Assembly (NCBI GenBank): GCA_902168115.1
Contig: CABHPB010000150.1
Coordinates: 1 to 55,840, forward strand
From: an uncultured Methylopila sp.
Lineage (GTDB): Bacteria; Pseudomonadota; Alphaproteobacteria; Rhizobiales; Methylopilaceae
Reading direction: 5' to 3'
DNA length: 55,840 nt
Both the position numbers and the translations under genes were made by a program. Every line of letters begins with the position of its first letter. The stretch's first letter is position 1. Below are positions 25,886-35,371 of the stretch, in pieces. The notes under the pieces are model-generated. The model searched no databases and was not told the origin of the DNA. It saw nothing but the letters and a program-made list of their open reading frames with translations.

Positions 25886-26776
25886 ATGACGGAAACGCTG
25901 GAAAACTTGACCATTCGTCCGGAAGAGGCCGCGGCGGCCGCAAGTCAGAACGACCTGCTGTCCAGCGTGCTGTCGCAGATCCGGCTGACCGGCGACCACG
26001 TCTTCGCCCAGGGTCTCGCGCGCGGCGAGCGCGTTCCGGTGGACGCCGGCGGCGCGCAGGTGGTGGTCGCGACCAGAGGGCGGCTGACGCTCGGGAGCCG
26101 CGACCTGCCCCCGCTCACGCTTGAGACCGGCGACCTCGCGCTGCTGACCCACGCGCCGGACGAAGCGCTGACGGCGGCCGACGGCCCGGCGGAGATCGTG
26201 GTCTGCCGCTTCCGCTTCGATCCGGACAGCCTGCGGGGCATGGTCTTCGCGCTGCCCGACTGCATCCATCTCAGCCACGCCGAGGCGGCCGACTGGATCG
26301 ACGGCATCGTGCATTTCATGATGATCGAGGCGGACGACGTGCAGCCGGGATCAGGCCTGATGATCTCGCGGCTGATCGACCTCGTCGTGATCCGCGTGCT
26401 GCGGACCTGGGTGCAGCTCGGCCGGGCGTCGGGGTGGCTCGGCGGCCTCTCGGACGCGCGCATCGCACGGTGCCTGAAGATGGTCCACGCCGAACCCATG
26501 CGGCGCTGGAGCGTCGCGACGCTCGCGGAGGCGGCCGGCATGTCGCGGTCCAACTTCTGCGACCGCTTCGCGGCGCTCGTCGGCCGCTCGCCGCTGCGCT
26601 ACCAGAACGAATGGCGCCTCGGCCTCGCCCGGCGCATGCTGGCCGAGCCCGACGCGCGGGCCGGAGAGGTCGGCCTGCGCATCGGTTACGCGTCCGAGGC
26701 AGCCTTCAGCCGCGCCTACAAGGACCTTTTCGGCCATTCGCCTCGGGACGCGCGGAAGTCGGGCGGGGCGGCGTGA
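25886..26776 (+). CDS. AraC family transcriptional regulator (cupin plus HTH)
   Basis: A 296-residue protein. The N-terminal half is a cupin-like sensor of the type found in many AraC proteins (to about residue 175). The C-terminal 100 residues hold the two AraC helix-turn-helix motifs: SVATLAEAAGMSRSNFCDRF and VGLRIGYASEAAFSRAYKDLFGHSP. ATG 25886 is chosen over 25856 on family length. It is divergent from the DUF308 gene and likely regulates that gene and itself. Confidence 0.88.
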   Translation: MTETLENLTIRPEEAAAAASQNDLLSSVLSQIRLTGDHVFAQGLARGERVPVDAGGAQVVVATRGRLTLGSRDLPPLTLETGDLALLTHAPDEALTAADGPAEIVVCRFRFDPDSLRGMVFALPDCIHLSHAEAADWIDGIVHFMMIEADDVQPGSGLMISRLIDLVVIRVLRTWVQLGRASGWLGGLSDARIARCLKMVHAEPMRRWSVATLAEAAGMSRSNFCDRFAALVGRSPLRYQNEWRLGLARRMLAEPDARAGEVGLRIGYASEAAFSRAYKDLFGHSPRDARKSGGAA

Positions 26777-26926
26777 GGCGGCGTCAGGAAAAGGCGCGGG
26801 AAACGGCCGGCGCGCTGCTGGGACAGCTCGAACGCAAGCCCTGATCGGGGATCCACCGCCCGTCTCGCGCGGAGGCCGGAAGACCTGCGCCCGGCCCGGC
26901 CCGAGCGGCCGAACCGAACCTCGTCC

Positions 26927-28213
26927 CTACGGGCGATCGGCGGGGCGCCGGTCCGCATGGCTCGTCGCGACGCGGGTCGGAAACAGTTCGGCGGCGCAGA
27001 TGTTGGGGGCGGCGAAGGACGTCGCGTCGGCGACCTGCAGCTGGCCTTCGGAACGGTCGCCGATCGGGTCGAACAGCAGCGTCCCGTCGACCGTCGCCCG
27101 GAAGATCGTGTCGGACGGAAAATGCATGTAGGGCCCGTCCGCGACGGCGCGCGCGAAGGTTCCCGAGCTCTCCGGATAGCCATAGGCCGCCATCAGGTCC
27201 TCGGTGCGGTAGACGCCGTGCTCGAGGGTCATCGCGAGGTAGCGGTTGCGCTGCCGCGAGGGGCCCATGGAGCTCAGATATCTCAATTCGGACGGGGCCC
27301 GCAGTGTGACGTCCGCGGCGCGCTTTCCGGCGTAGCGGGCGATCACGGACCGCTGCTCGGGAAGATCGGCGCCCCGAAGCTCGACGCCGCGGCCGCCCGA
27401 CACGCTGAGGCCGCCCGGCGCGTCGGTCAGAACCACGAAGCCCGGGCTCCAGACGGAGACGAGCCCCGGCGCGCTGGTGTAGGTCGTCGCCGCGCCCGAC
27501 CGGTCCAACGCGCCGACGGCGTAGACGCCCTCGCTCAAAGCGAGCGCGTTGACGAGCTGGTCCGGACCTGTGTTGCCCGCCGCGACGAAGACCGGGACGC
27601 CGGCCCGCTTCAGGCGCGCCAGCTGGCGATCGATCTCGGCGTAGGGGCTGCGCGGGTCGCCGCCGTCCGTCAACGCGAGAAACAGCTCCCTGCGGCGCAC
27701 GAAAACGCCGGCCTGGTCGAACGGCCGGGAGACCGGCAGACGCGCGTTCACCTGCTGCAGGTCGACCGGCAGCACGATCGAGGAGACGACCGCCGCGGGT
27801 TTCGGGATGCGCCCGGTCTCGATGTCGCGCGCAAGGCGCCCGAAGTCGCCGGCGAGGCTGCGCGCGTTGAAGATCGGGTCGGTCTGGTAGGCGATCACGC
27901 CGGGATGCGCGGCGTCGGCGATCGCCGCCACGACGTCGCCATGCAGCAGCGAGCGTCCGCCCTCGCGCGGCTCCTGGGACGCGTCGTCGATGTTGGCCGG
28001 CCGGAACAGCGCGAAAGTGTCGAGGACGACGAAGGGCGCCGCCGAGGCGCAGGCCGCTCTGGCCGCTCGTTCCGCGTCCGGGCTGGAGAAGCGGCTCGCG
28101 CCGAGGGTTCCAGGTTCGCGCGCCTGGGTGACGAGGAAGCCGCCGAGCGCCGCCAATCCGCATCCCGCCGCAACCGACAGGCCAAGAACAGCACGCCGTG
28201 ACGCCAGATTCAT
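26927..28213 (-). CDS. Tat-exported subtilase-like (S8) protein
   Basis: A 428-residue protein whose N-terminus (ASRRAVLGLSVAAG) looks like a Tat signal followed by a hydrophobic segment. The body carries subtilisin-like features in order: an Asp in VVLDTF (D65), a His in LLHGDVVAAIAD (H91), the oxyanion asparagine in VFVAAGNTG (N214), and a serine in TSFAAPN (S399). The surroundings are divergent, and the inserted segments between N214 and S399 are long. It may be an active serine protease or a peptidase-like structural protein. It ends 150 bases from the convergent AraC gene. Its neighbour mxaX lies on the same strand but is probably separately transcribed. Confidence 0.7.
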   Translation of the reverse strand: MNLASRRAVLGLSVAAGCGLAALGGFLVTQAREPGTLGASRFSSPDAERAARAACASAAPFVVLDTFALFRPANIDDASQEPREGGRSLLHGDVVAAIADAAHPGVIAYQTDPIFNARSLAGDFGRLARDIETGRIPKPAAVVSSIVLPVDLQQVNARLPVSRPFDQAGVFVRRRELFLALTDGGDPRSPYAEIDRQLARLKRAGVPVFVAAGNTGPDQLVNALALSEGVYAVGALDRSGAATTYTSAPGLVSVWSPGFVVLTDAPGGLSVSGGRGVELRGADLPEQRSVIARYAGKRAADVTLRAPSELRYLSSMGPSRQRNRYLAMTLEHGVYRTEDLMAAYGYPESSGTFARAVADGPYMHFPSDTIFRATVDGTLLFDPIGDRSEGQLQVADATSFAAPNICAAELFPTRVATSHADRRPADRP

Positions 28214-28359
28214 CCCGCCTCTCCGTCAAACGAGGAGATTAGGGCGATCCTGCGCGACGTCACATTCTTATGCAATACTCAAATAACGAAATAATAAGCG
28301 CCATGAGCGCTCCATTCCTGATAAGTCTCTCAGATTTTCTGGCTGATCGCCAAGCGCTG

Positions 28360-28989
28360 TTACTGCGAGACCTGATGAATGACTGCGAGGCGCACGAGGT
28401 CCTGAAGGCTGCCCGCGTTGAGCTTGTCCTTCAGGTTGGAGCAGGTGTTCGCGACCGTCTTGTAGCTGACCCCCAGGGAGTCGGCGATCTGGGTGTAGGA
28501 TCGGCCCTCGCCGAGCAGCGACAGGGTCTGCAGCTCGCGGGACGTCAGGTCGGTCTTTTCGGCGCGCCCTCTCGAGGCGAGGAGCGCCACCTGCACGGCC
28601 ATGTCATGGGCGATGTAGGGCTGGTTGCGCCTCACCTTCTCGACCACCTCGAGCAGGACCTTCGGGCCCGAATCCTTGGCGAGGAAGCCTGTCGCGCCGG
28701 CCTTCAGCGCGCGCCGGGCGATCACCGGGTCGCTGTGCATCGAGAAGACGAGGATCGGCGTGCGCTCGTCGTTGAGGCGCAGCCTGCGGATCAGCGACAG
28801 CCCGGCGAGGCCCGAGCCGCGGATCGCGAGATCGACGATGACGAGGCTCGGCTTCGCGCGGCGATAGAGCCGGAAGCCTTCGAGCGGCGCGGCCGCCTCC
28901 AGAACCTCGTCGAAGCCGGCGTCGAGCAGCACGCGGCGGCAGCCTTCGAGCACGATGGGGTGGTCGTCGATCACGAGCGCGGTGGCCAT
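28360..28989 (-). CDS. mxaX: LuxR/NarL-type response regulator MxaX
   Basis: A 209-residue regulator. It has an N-terminal receiver domain with DDH (residues 8-10), a phosphoacceptor Asp in LVIVDLA (about 53) and a Lys in LAKDS, and a C-terminal LuxR-type HTH (LTSRELQTLSLLGEG, YKTVANTCSNLKDKL). It follows a sensor kinase gene by 8 bases, and the unit is divergent from mxaF. In Paracoccus denitrificans mxaZYX occupies this place and is needed for methanol dehydrogenase expression. The name rests on synteny and domain type. The longer upstream frame is rejected because it runs into the kinase gene. Confidence 0.82.
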   Translation of the reverse strand: MATALVIDDHPIVLEGCRRVLLDAGFDEVLEAAAPLEGFRLYRRAKPSLVIVDLAIRGSGLAGLSLIRRLRLNDERTPILVFSMHSDPVIARRALKAGATGFLAKDSGPKVLLEVVEKVRRNQPYIAHDMAVQVALLASRGRAEKTDLTSRELQTLSLLGEGRSYTQIADSLGVSYKTVANTCSNLKDKLNAGSLQDLVRLAVIHQVSQ

Positions 28990-28997
28990 GGCGATCC

Positions 28998-30449
28998 TCA
29001 GGCGCTGTGCGGCTCCAGCCGCTTGTTCCGGGCGTGGGACAGCGGTACGACGACGTCGAGCGCGGCCCCGGCGGGCACGTTGTGGAGATGGAAGCTGCCG
29101 CCGAGCGCGCGCAGCCGCTCGCCGAGGCCGATCAGGCCGAAGCCCGCGGGCGCGGGCTCCGTCACGCCGCCGCCGTCGTCGAGGATGCGGACCAGCACGG
29201 CGCCGGCTCCGCGCTCGTCGCGCCCCGGCTCGACCGTGACGGCGATGCGCGCGCAGGCGGCGTGGCGGATGGCGTTGGTCACGCCCTCCTGCACGGCGCG
29301 ATAGACGGTGAGGTCGACCGCCTCGCCATAGCCGTCTGCAAGGTCCCTGACCACGAGCTCGATGCGGCGTTCGGGGTGGTGCCGCTTGAAGTCGGCGATC
29401 AGGCCGGCCAGCACCTCCGCGAGCGGGGCGGCGCCGAGCGCCATCGGCCTCAGCCGCCCAAGCAGGCGGCGGTTCATGCCGGACAAGCGCTCGGCGAGAT
29501 CCGTCATCGCGTCGAGCCGTTCGACGGCCGCGGGGCTCGCCGCGGTCGCGCCGGAGAGCAGTTCGCGTTCGAGCGAGGCGAGGTTCGAGCGCAGGCCGAA
29601 CAGGCACGGCCCGAGCTCGTCATGCAGCTCCTTGGCGATCTGCCGCCGCTCGTCGTCCTGGATCGTCACCATGCGCCACGACATGCGCCCGTTGGTGGCG
29701 CGCTCGGCGGCGAGCGTCTGGCCGAGCGCATTGAAGCGCTCGACGATCGAGGCGAGCTCACGGCTGCGCGGGGTCTCGAGCCGCCGGTCGAGGCGGCCGA
29801 CGCGGAGGTCGGTCATGCCGTCAGCGAGCTTGGCGAGCGGCGAGAGCACCCGGCCGAGCAGAACCGCGAAGACCGCGAGCGCGAGCCCGTTCAGCACGAC
29901 GAAGAGCACCGCGAGCGAGAAGATGTCCTCCCAGACCTCCGCGATCTCGTCGCCGGCGTCGCCATAGACGACGACCGAACCCGCCGCCTCGCCGCGGATG
30001 AAGACCGGGATCGAGATCGCGGACGGGGCCGGCTCGATCAGGGATGCGAACCAGCGCGGCGCCTTGTCCGAGGCGCGCTCCTTGCGCGACGCGTCGGCGT
30101 CGCGCGAGGCGATCGCGACCCCGTAGGCGTCCTTCACCACGATGCGCGCATGACGGACCGGCGGCAGGGCGCTCTGGACGTCGCCGATCGTCCGCAGCCG
30201 TCCCATGTCGCGCTCAAGGCGGGTGACGGTCTCCCGCACCAGCCGGCTCGCGGTGTCTAGAGAGGAATCGATCTCGACGCGCGTCGCCTCGCGCGCGTTG
30301 ATCAGGGTGACGGCCGCGGCCGCGGCGGCGCAGGCGAGATTGACCATAGCGAGCAGCAGCAGGATCCGCAGCCTGAGCGACGCGCGCCCGGCGACGGCGG
30401 TCCTGGCGAGGGCGCGCTCGAACGGATGTCGCAGCCCTGGCGCGGCCAT
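28998..30449 (-). CDS. mxaY: Sensor histidine kinase MxaY (HisKA_3 type)
   Basis: A 483-residue membrane kinase. A hydrophobic segment near residues 27-48 is followed by a periplasmic sensor of about 125 residues, a second membrane segment, a HAMP-like linker (GRVLSPLAKLADGM), the phosphoacceptor His in AKELHDELG, and a C-terminal ATP-binding domain (QEGVTNAIRHA, DDGGG, GFGLIGLGERL). It is the expected partner of MxaX. ATG 30449 is preferred since a GGGGAG lies 11 bases upstream. GTG 30458, overlapping the mxaZ stop, is an alternative. The inference is that it senses a methanol- or formaldehyde-related signal. Confidence 0.82.
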   Translation of the reverse strand: MAAPGLRHPFERALARTAVAGRASLRLRILLLLAMVNLACAAAAAAVTLINAREATRVEIDSSLDTASRLVRETVTRLERDMGRLRTIGDVQSALPPVRHARIVVKDAYGVAIASRDADASRKERASDKAPRWFASLIEPAPSAISIPVFIRGEAAGSVVVYGDAGDEIAEVWEDIFSLAVLFVVLNGLALAVFAVLLGRVLSPLAKLADGMTDLRVGRLDRRLETPRSRELASIVERFNALGQTLAAERATNGRMSWRMVTIQDDERRQIAKELHDELGPCLFGLRSNLASLERELLSGATAASPAAVERLDAMTDLAERLSGMNRRLLGRLRPMALGAAPLAEVLAGLIADFKRHHPERRIELVVRDLADGYGEAVDLTVYRAVQEGVTNAIRHAACARIAVTVEPGRDERGAGAVLVRILDDGGGVTEPAPAGFGLIGLGERLRALGGSFHLHNVPAGAALDVVVPLSHARNKRLEPHSA

Positions 30450-30454
30450 GGCGG

Positions 30455-31039
30455 TCACGGCTCCCCGGACCCGGAGGCCGGCAGCGGCTTCCCGCGCAGC
30501 GCGTCGAGCGCGGCGGCGCGCGTCTCCGCCGCCGCCCGGGCGTTGACGTAGTGCTGGCAGGTCTCGCCGAAGCCGGCGCGCTCGCCGATCTGGCCGATCG
30601 ACACCAGCCCTTCGATCACCTGCCGCGCGCTCTCCTGGACGCCGCGCTCGGCGAGCATGCCCTGCACCTGGACGGCGCGGTTGGCGATCATGCGCGGCCC
30701 TTCGGAGAAGCGCAGGTCCGCCTCCTGCAGCAGCGCGCGCATCGAGGCCACGGCAGGATCGTTCGGCGCAAGGTCCCGACTTGCCTCCCTGCTGGCGAGC
30801 CAGACGGCCGGCGACGCCGTGTCCTTGACGTCGAGCCAGCTTCGTCCGCGCGCGGTGAAGACCTCGGCGCCGGCCGGCGCGGAGGCTGCGGGCTTGCTCT
30901 CCGGCGCCGGCGCGTCGCAGCCGGCGAGCGCAGGCGCCAGACAAACGGCCAAGATGAGCGGCTTTTTAATAAGCGAATATTGAAATGCCGCGCCAAAACG
31001 ACTGCGACTTGCGACTTTGTATTGATCTCCTCGCTTCAT
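30455..31039 (-). CDS. mxaZ: MxaZ-like lipoprotein
   Basis: 194 residues. A hydrophobic signal ends in the lipobox LAGC with the modified cysteine at about residue 41, followed by an Ala/Pro-rich linker and a helical domain with one further cysteine (GETCQHYV). It is the first gene of the unit divergent from mxaF and sits before the kinase, as mxaZ does in Paracoccus. Function is unknown; a periplasmic input to MxaY is plausible. The N-region before the hydrophobic core is long, so the true start may be internal, but no better in-frame start codon is present. Confidence 0.65.
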   Translation of the reverse strand: MKRGDQYKVASRSRFGAAFQYSLIKKPLILAVCLAPALAGCDAPAPESKPAASAPAGAEVFTARGRSWLDVKDTASPAVWLASREASRDLAPNDPAVASMRALLQEADLRFSEGPRMIANRAVQVQGMLAERGVQESARQVIEGLVSIGQIGERAGFGETCQHYVNARAAAETRAAALDALRGKPLPASGSGEP

Positions 31040-31406
31040 TCCGGATCCATGACCTTTTTCACCCCCTGCAGCACGCCGGCGATCGAGACAGGCCGGGCCT
31101 ATCGCCAACAGCCCGTAGGCTTATGTGATTGTTATATTTTTCTTAGGCCGGCCGCCGCCGTCAATCTACTTCCGCTGGCCGGCAGAGGCCATGCCAAAAG
31201 TTCCCGGCCGTTTTTTCCACTTTGGATCGAGACAGCATACGGCCGATCGCAGACAGTCAAACCACTGCGAAACGCAATAAGCCCGCACGGCGAAAAGAAA
31301 AACCACGCGACCTGACCGCTCCGGGATCGCGCGTCGCAGAGCGCCTTGACGTCCGTCGCCCGACGGACCGGCGCCGCAGAAGACTGGGAAACGCAAGGGG
31401 TTTCAG
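31040..31406. promoter_or_regulatory. mxaZ / mxaF divergent promoter region
   Basis: 367 bases between divergent starts. On the left, TTGTTATATTTTTCTTAGG near 31131 is an AT-rich promoter-like stretch suited to mxaZYX. On the right, tandem AGACAG motifs at about 31231 and 31251 and the AT-rich tract before 31300 may form the mxaF promoter and MxaX sites. I cannot assign -35 and -10 boxes with confidence. No ORF is supported here. Confidence 0.45.
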
Positions 31407-33302
31407 ATGAAAAAGCTTCGAACGTCCGTCTCGGCGTTCACGCTGACGGCCGCTGCGGCGATCGGCGTGACGGGAGCGGCTCTGCCCGCATTCGCGAACG
31501 ACAAGCTTCAGGAGCTGTCGCAGAGCGAAGAAAACTGGCCGATGACGGGCAAGACCTACAAGGCCCAGAACTACTCCAAGGCGACGGAGATCAACGCGGA
31601 GAACGTGAAAGGGCTGAAGCCGGCCTGGGCGTTCTCGACCGGCGTCCTGCACGGCCACGAGGGCACGCCGCTCGTGATCGGCGACCGCATGTTCGTCCAC
31701 GGCTCGTTCCCGAACCCGACCTTCGCGCTCGACCTCAACGAGCCCGGCAAGATCCTCTGGCAGCACAAGCCGAAGCAGAGCCCGACCGCCCGCGCGGTCG
31801 CGTGCTGCGACGTCGTCAACCGCGGCCTCGCCTACTGGCCCGGCGACGGCAAGACGCCGTCCCTGATCCTGAAGACCCAGCTCGACGGCCACATCGTCGC
31901 GCTGAACGCCGACACCGGCGCGGAATTCTGGAAGATGGAGAACTCCGACATCAAGGTCGGGTCCACCCTCACCATCGCGCCTTACGTGATCAAGGACACG
32001 GTGCTGGTCGGCTCGTCCGGCGCGGAGCTCGGCGTGCGCGGCTACGTCACCGCCTACGACGTCAAGACGGGCGCCCAGAAGTGGCGCGCCTACGCCACGG
32101 GTCCGGACGAGGACATCAAGCTCGCCAAGGACTTCAACATGGCGAACCCGCACTACGGCCAGAAGGGCCTCGGCACCAACAAGACCTGGGAGGGCGACGC
32201 CTGGAAGATCGGCGGCGGCACCAACTGGGGCTGGTACGCCTACGATCCGGGCACGAACCTGTTCTACTACGGCTCGGGCAACCCGGCGCCGTGGAACGAG
32301 ACCATGCGTCCGGGCGACAACAAGTGGACGATGACCATCTGGGGTCGCGACATCGACACCGGCGAGGCCAAGTTCGGCTACCAGAAGACGCCGCATGACG
32401 AGTGGGACTACGCCGGTGTCAACGTCATGATGCTCTCGGAGCAGAAGGACAAGACCGGCAAGGAGCGCAAGCTCCTGACCCATCCGGACCGCAACGGCAT
32501 CGTCTACACGCTCGACCGGACCGACGGCACGCTGGTCTCGGCCGACAAGCTGGACGACACCGTCAACTGGGTGAAGCAGGTCGATCTCAAGACCGGCGTG
32601 CCGATCCGCGATCCCGAGTTCGCGACCCGCATGGACCACAAGGCGACGGAAATCTGCCCGTCGGCCATGGGCTACCACAACCAGGGCCACGACTCGTACG
32701 ACCCGGAGAAGCAGCGCTTCTACATGGGCATCAACCACATCTGCATGGACTGGGAGCCCTTCATGCTCCCGTACCGCGCCGGTCAGTTCTTCGTCGGCGC
32801 GACCCTGTGGATGTATCCCGGCCCGAAGGGCGATCGCCAGAACTACGAAGGCCTCGGCCAGATCAAGTCGTATGACGCGATCAACAACAAGTACGACTGG
32901 GAGAAGATGGAGCGGTTCTCGGTGTGGGGCGGCACGCTCGCCACGGCCGGAAACCTGGTGTTCTACGGAACGCTCGACGGCTTCATCAAGGCCCGCGACA
33001 CCCGCACCGGCGACCTGCTGTGGAAGTACCGCCTGCCGTCCGGCGTGATCGGTCATCCGATGACCTACACCCACAAGGGCACGCAGTACGTCGCGATCTA
33101 CTACGGCGTGGGCGGCTGGCCGGGCGTCGGCCTGGTGTTCGACCTGAACGACCCGACGGCCGGTCTCGGCGCGGTCGGCGCGTTCAAGAACCTCGCCAAC
33201 TACACCCAGATGGGCGGCGGCGTGCAGGTGTTCTCCCTCAACGGCAAGAACCCCTACGACGACGTCAATGTCGGCGAGTGGACCGGCAAGCAGGGCGGCT
33301 GA
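31407..33302 (+). CDS. mxaF: Methanol dehydrogenase large subunit (calcium, PQQ) MxaF
   Basis: The periplasmic PQQ enzyme that oxidises methanol to formaldehyde. 631 residues with a signal peptide cleaved near AFA-N (residue 30/31). The vicinal disulfide is Cys133-Cys134 (ACCDVV) and the catalytic base Asp334 (Asp303 mature numbering) lies in DEWDYAGVN. Residue 336, two after that Asp, is Ala and not Asp. This marks the calcium-type MxaF rather than a lanthanide XoxF. Tryptophan-docking repeats run through the propeller. A GC-rich hairpin follows the stop. The gene heads the mxaFJGI group. Confidence 0.98.
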   Translation: MKKLRTSVSAFTLTAAAAIGVTGAALPAFANDKLQELSQSEENWPMTGKTYKAQNYSKATEINAENVKGLKPAWAFSTGVLHGHEGTPLVIGDRMFVHGSFPNPTFALDLNEPGKILWQHKPKQSPTARAVACCDVVNRGLAYWPGDGKTPSLILKTQLDGHIVALNADTGAEFWKMENSDIKVGSTLTIAPYVIKDTVLVGSSGAELGVRGYVTAYDVKTGAQKWRAYATGPDEDIKLAKDFNMANPHYGQKGLGTNKTWEGDAWKIGGGTNWGWYAYDPGTNLFYYGSGNPAPWNETMRPGDNKWTMTIWGRDIDTGEAKFGYQKTPHDEWDYAGVNVMMLSEQKDKTGKERKLLTHPDRNGIVYTLDRTDGTLVSADKLDDTVNWVKQVDLKTGVPIRDPEFATRMDHKATEICPSAMGYHNQGHDSYDPEKQRFYMGINHICMDWEPFMLPYRAGQFFVGATLWMYPGPKGDRQNYEGLGQIKSYDAINNKYDWEKMERFSVWGGTLATAGNLVFYGTLDGFIKARDTRTGDLLWKYRLPSGVIGHPMTYTHKGTQYVAIYYGVGGWPGVGLVFDLNDPTAGLGAVGAFKNLANYTQMGGGVQVFSLNGKNPYDDVNVGEWTGKQGG

Positions 33303-33331
33303 CGCCCTGACCGCCTGATCCCAGCCAATGG

Positions 33332-33364
33332 CTCCCGCCGGACCGGCTCCGGCCGGCGGGAGCG
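33332..33364 (+). terminator. Intra-operon hairpin after mxaF
   Basis: A perfect 11-bp GC-rich stem (33332-33342 with 33354-33364) and an 11-base loop lie 30 bases after the mxaF stop. No T-run follows, so it may stabilise the mxaF mRNA or attenuate transcription into mxaJ. Confidence 0.65.
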
Positions 33365-33460
33365 CCTTCCGAAAACGCGTCGGGTTCGAGCCAGAACCGA
33401 TCGCCCGCCGGCCGACAAGCGCCGGACGAGAAGCGGTCGCGGCTCACAGGGAGAAGCCCA

Positions 33461-34306
33461 ATGACCATCAATTCGAAGACGCGCGCCGCGCTGCTTGGAG
33501 CCGCCGCCATGGCCGCTTCGTTCGCAGCTGCGGGCGACGCCGCGGCGGCCGACAAGCTCCGCATCTGCGCCTCCAAGATCGAGGCGCCCTATTCAACCGC
33601 CAAGGGCGACGGGCTCGAGAACAGGATCGCCGAGATCGTCGCGAAGGCGGCCGGCCGCGAGGCCGAGTTCGTCTGGTTCGACCGCGCCGCGATCTATCTC
33701 GTGCGCGACGGGCTCGACAAGGATCTGTGCGACGTCGTGTTCGGCGTCGACGCCGGCGACGAGCGCGTGCTCGCCACGAAACCGTATTTCCGCACCGGCT
33801 ACGTCTACGTGACGAAGCAGGACGGCCCGAAGCTCGGCGCGAGCTGGAAAGACGTCGAGACCAGCGACGCGACCCGGTTCGCGGTCCGCTTCTCCACGCC
33901 CGCCGAGATGATCCTCAAGGCGACCGGCAAGTACGAGGAGAACGTGTCCTACGGCCTGTCGCTCGTGAACTTCGAGGACAAGCGGAACAAGTACACGCAG
34001 GTCGCAGCCGACCGGCTCGTCAGCGAGGTCGCGCAAGGCCATGCGGACGCCGCCATCGCCTTCGCCTCGGACGTCGCCCGCTACGTCAAGGCGTCCGGGA
34101 CGCCGCTCAGGATGACGATGATCGACGACGACTTCCAGCCGGGCCAGGCCGCGCGGATCCCGCTGCACTTCGACCAGGCGATCGGCGTCCGCAAGTCCGA
34201 CGAGGCGCTCGCGAAGGCGCTCGACGCGGCCATCGAGAAGGCGCGGCCGGAGATCGACAAGGCGCTCGCCGACGAGGGCGTGCCGGTCCTGCCGCCCAAC
34301 GCCTGA
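33461..34306 (+). CDS. mxaJ: MxaJ, periplasmic solute-binding-like methanol oxidation protein
   Basis: 281 residues with a cleavable signal (AGDAAAADKLRICAS). The fold is that of family 3 extracellular solute-binding proteins, as in MxaJ of other methylotrophs. MxaJ is required for methanol dehydrogenase assembly or activity, and its ligand is uncertain. Position between mxaF and mxaG is canonical. Start ATG 33461 follows an AGGGAGAAG. Confidence 0.95.
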   Translation: MTINSKTRAALLGAAAMAASFAAAGDAAAADKLRICASKIEAPYSTAKGDGLENRIAEIVAKAAGREAEFVWFDRAAIYLVRDGLDKDLCDVVFGVDAGDERVLATKPYFRTGYVYVTKQDGPKLGASWKDVETSDATRFAVRFSTPAEMILKATGKYEENVSYGLSLVNFEDKRNKYTQVAADRLVSEVAQGHADAAIAFASDVARYVKASGTPLRMTMIDDDFQPGQAARIPLHFDQAIGVRKSDEALAKALDAAIEKARPEIDKALADEGVPVLPPNA

Positions 34307-34347
34307 GGACGCCCCGAGAACGCCTCTGCGTCCGAGACATCCGATCC

Positions 34348-34935
34348 ATGAGAATGCGAGTTCCGATGCTGCACACCCGCCTGCTGACCGCCGCCGCCTT
34401 TCTCGCCCTGTGTCTGGGAGCGACTGCGGCCAAGGCCGACATCACGCTGAACAACACGGTGACCGGCGAGGCGCTGAACCTCGACGACGCGCCGCCGGAG
34501 GGCAAGGACTCCGAGGCCTTCAAGTCGTTCATGCAGAGCGGCAAGAACCCTTACGTCGGCAAACAGGATTGCTTCGCCAAGGGCGAGGAGCTCTTCAACG
34601 GCGCCTGCTCGGGCTGCCACGGCCATCTCGCCGAGGGCAAGATCGGGCCCGGCCTCAACGACGACTACTGGACCTATCCGGGCAACGCCACCGACAAGGG
34701 CATGTTCGAGACCGTCTTCGGCGGCGCAAGCGGCCAGATGGGGCCGATGTACAACTCGGTGAACGTCCAGGAAATGCTGCTGGCGATGGCGTGGATCCGC
34801 CATCTCTACGTCGGCGATCCCGACAAGGCGGAATGGCTCGAGGCCGACGCCCGCAAGTCCCTGAAGAAATACGACAACACGCCGGCGCCCAAGCCCGGCG
34901 CCGACGCCCCGCAGGAATGCAAGATGGGCGGCTAA
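34348..34935 (+). CDS. mxaG: Cytochrome cL (MxaG)
   Basis: A periplasmic c-type cytochrome that accepts electrons from methanol dehydrogenase. 195 residues with a signal ending in AKA and one haem site C87-S-G-C90-H91. The axial Met lies in the later GQMGPMYNS segment. The ORF runs open far upstream inside mxaJ in another frame; ATG 34348, 41 bases after mxaJ, is the sensible start (34354 and 34366 are alternatives). Confidence 0.95.
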   Translation: MRMRVPMLHTRLLTAAAFLALCLGATAAKADITLNNTVTGEALNLDDAPPEGKDSEAFKSFMQSGKNPYVGKQDCFAKGEELFNGACSGCHGHLAEGKIGPGLNDDYWTYPGNATDKGMFETVFGGASGQMGPMYNSVNVQEMLLAMAWIRHLYVGDPDKAEWLEADARKSLKKYDNTPAPKPGADAPQECKMGG

Positions 34936-35033
34936 GCATCTGCGCCGGGGCGCCGGCGCGGGACTGGCGCGGACTGTTCGCGACCAGACGACCGCACGAC
35001 TGACAGAAGACTGACGACAACGAGGAAACGCCA

Positions 35034-35342
35034 ATGACGACCCTGTCTCGCATCGCCGGCCTCGCCGCGGCCGCCGCCCTGACCGTCGCCTACGCCTCAG
35101 CTCCCGCGCTCGCCTATGACGGCACCAACTGCAAGGAGCCGGGCGTGTGCTGGGAGCCGAAGCCGGGCTACCCGGCCAAGGACAAGATCGCCGGTTCGAA
35201 GTACGACCCGAAGCACAACCCCAAGGAAGTCAACAAGCAGTCGGACTCCATCAAGGAGATGGAGGCCCGCAACAAGAAGCGCGCCGACAACTTCGCCAAG
35301 ACTGGCAAGTTCGTCTACGACGTCTCCAAGCTCGAAAACTGA
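35034..35342 (+). CDS. mxaI: Methanol dehydrogenase small subunit MxaI
   Basis: 102 residues with a signal peptide (to APALA). The mature protein begins YDGTNCKEPGVCWEPKPGYP, with the two cysteines that form the conserved disulfide, and continues as a long Lys-rich helix ending in KFVYDVSKLEN. It forms the alpha2-beta2 enzyme with MxaF. It ends the FJGI group; a hairpin follows. Confidence 0.97.
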   Translation: MTTLSRIAGLAAAAALTVAYASAPALAYDGTNCKEPGVCWEPKPGYPAKDKIAGSKYDPKHNPKEVNKQSDSIKEMEARNKKRADNFAKTGKFVYDVSKLEN

Positions 35343-35350
35343 TCGTCGCC

Positions 35351-35371
35351 TCCCCGGCGCAACGCCGGGGA
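35351..35371 (+). terminator. Hairpin between mxaI and mxaR
   Basis: A perfect 9-bp stem, TCCCCGGCG / CGCCGGGGA, with a CAA loop lies 9 bases after the mxaI stop. A T-run is absent. It is a candidate attenuator or processing site between the structural and maturation genes. The remaining ~180 bases before mxaR hold nothing I recognise. Confidence 0.6.

Noticed and set aside
31407-33302. Possible lanthanide-type XoxF
   Set aside because: The residue two positions after the catalytic Asp is Ala, not Asp, and mxaI is present, so this is calcium-type MxaF.
33365-33460. T-loop-like GGTTCGAGCC between mxaF and mxaJ
   Set aside because: No matching acceptor stem or anticodon arm, so no tRNA is called.
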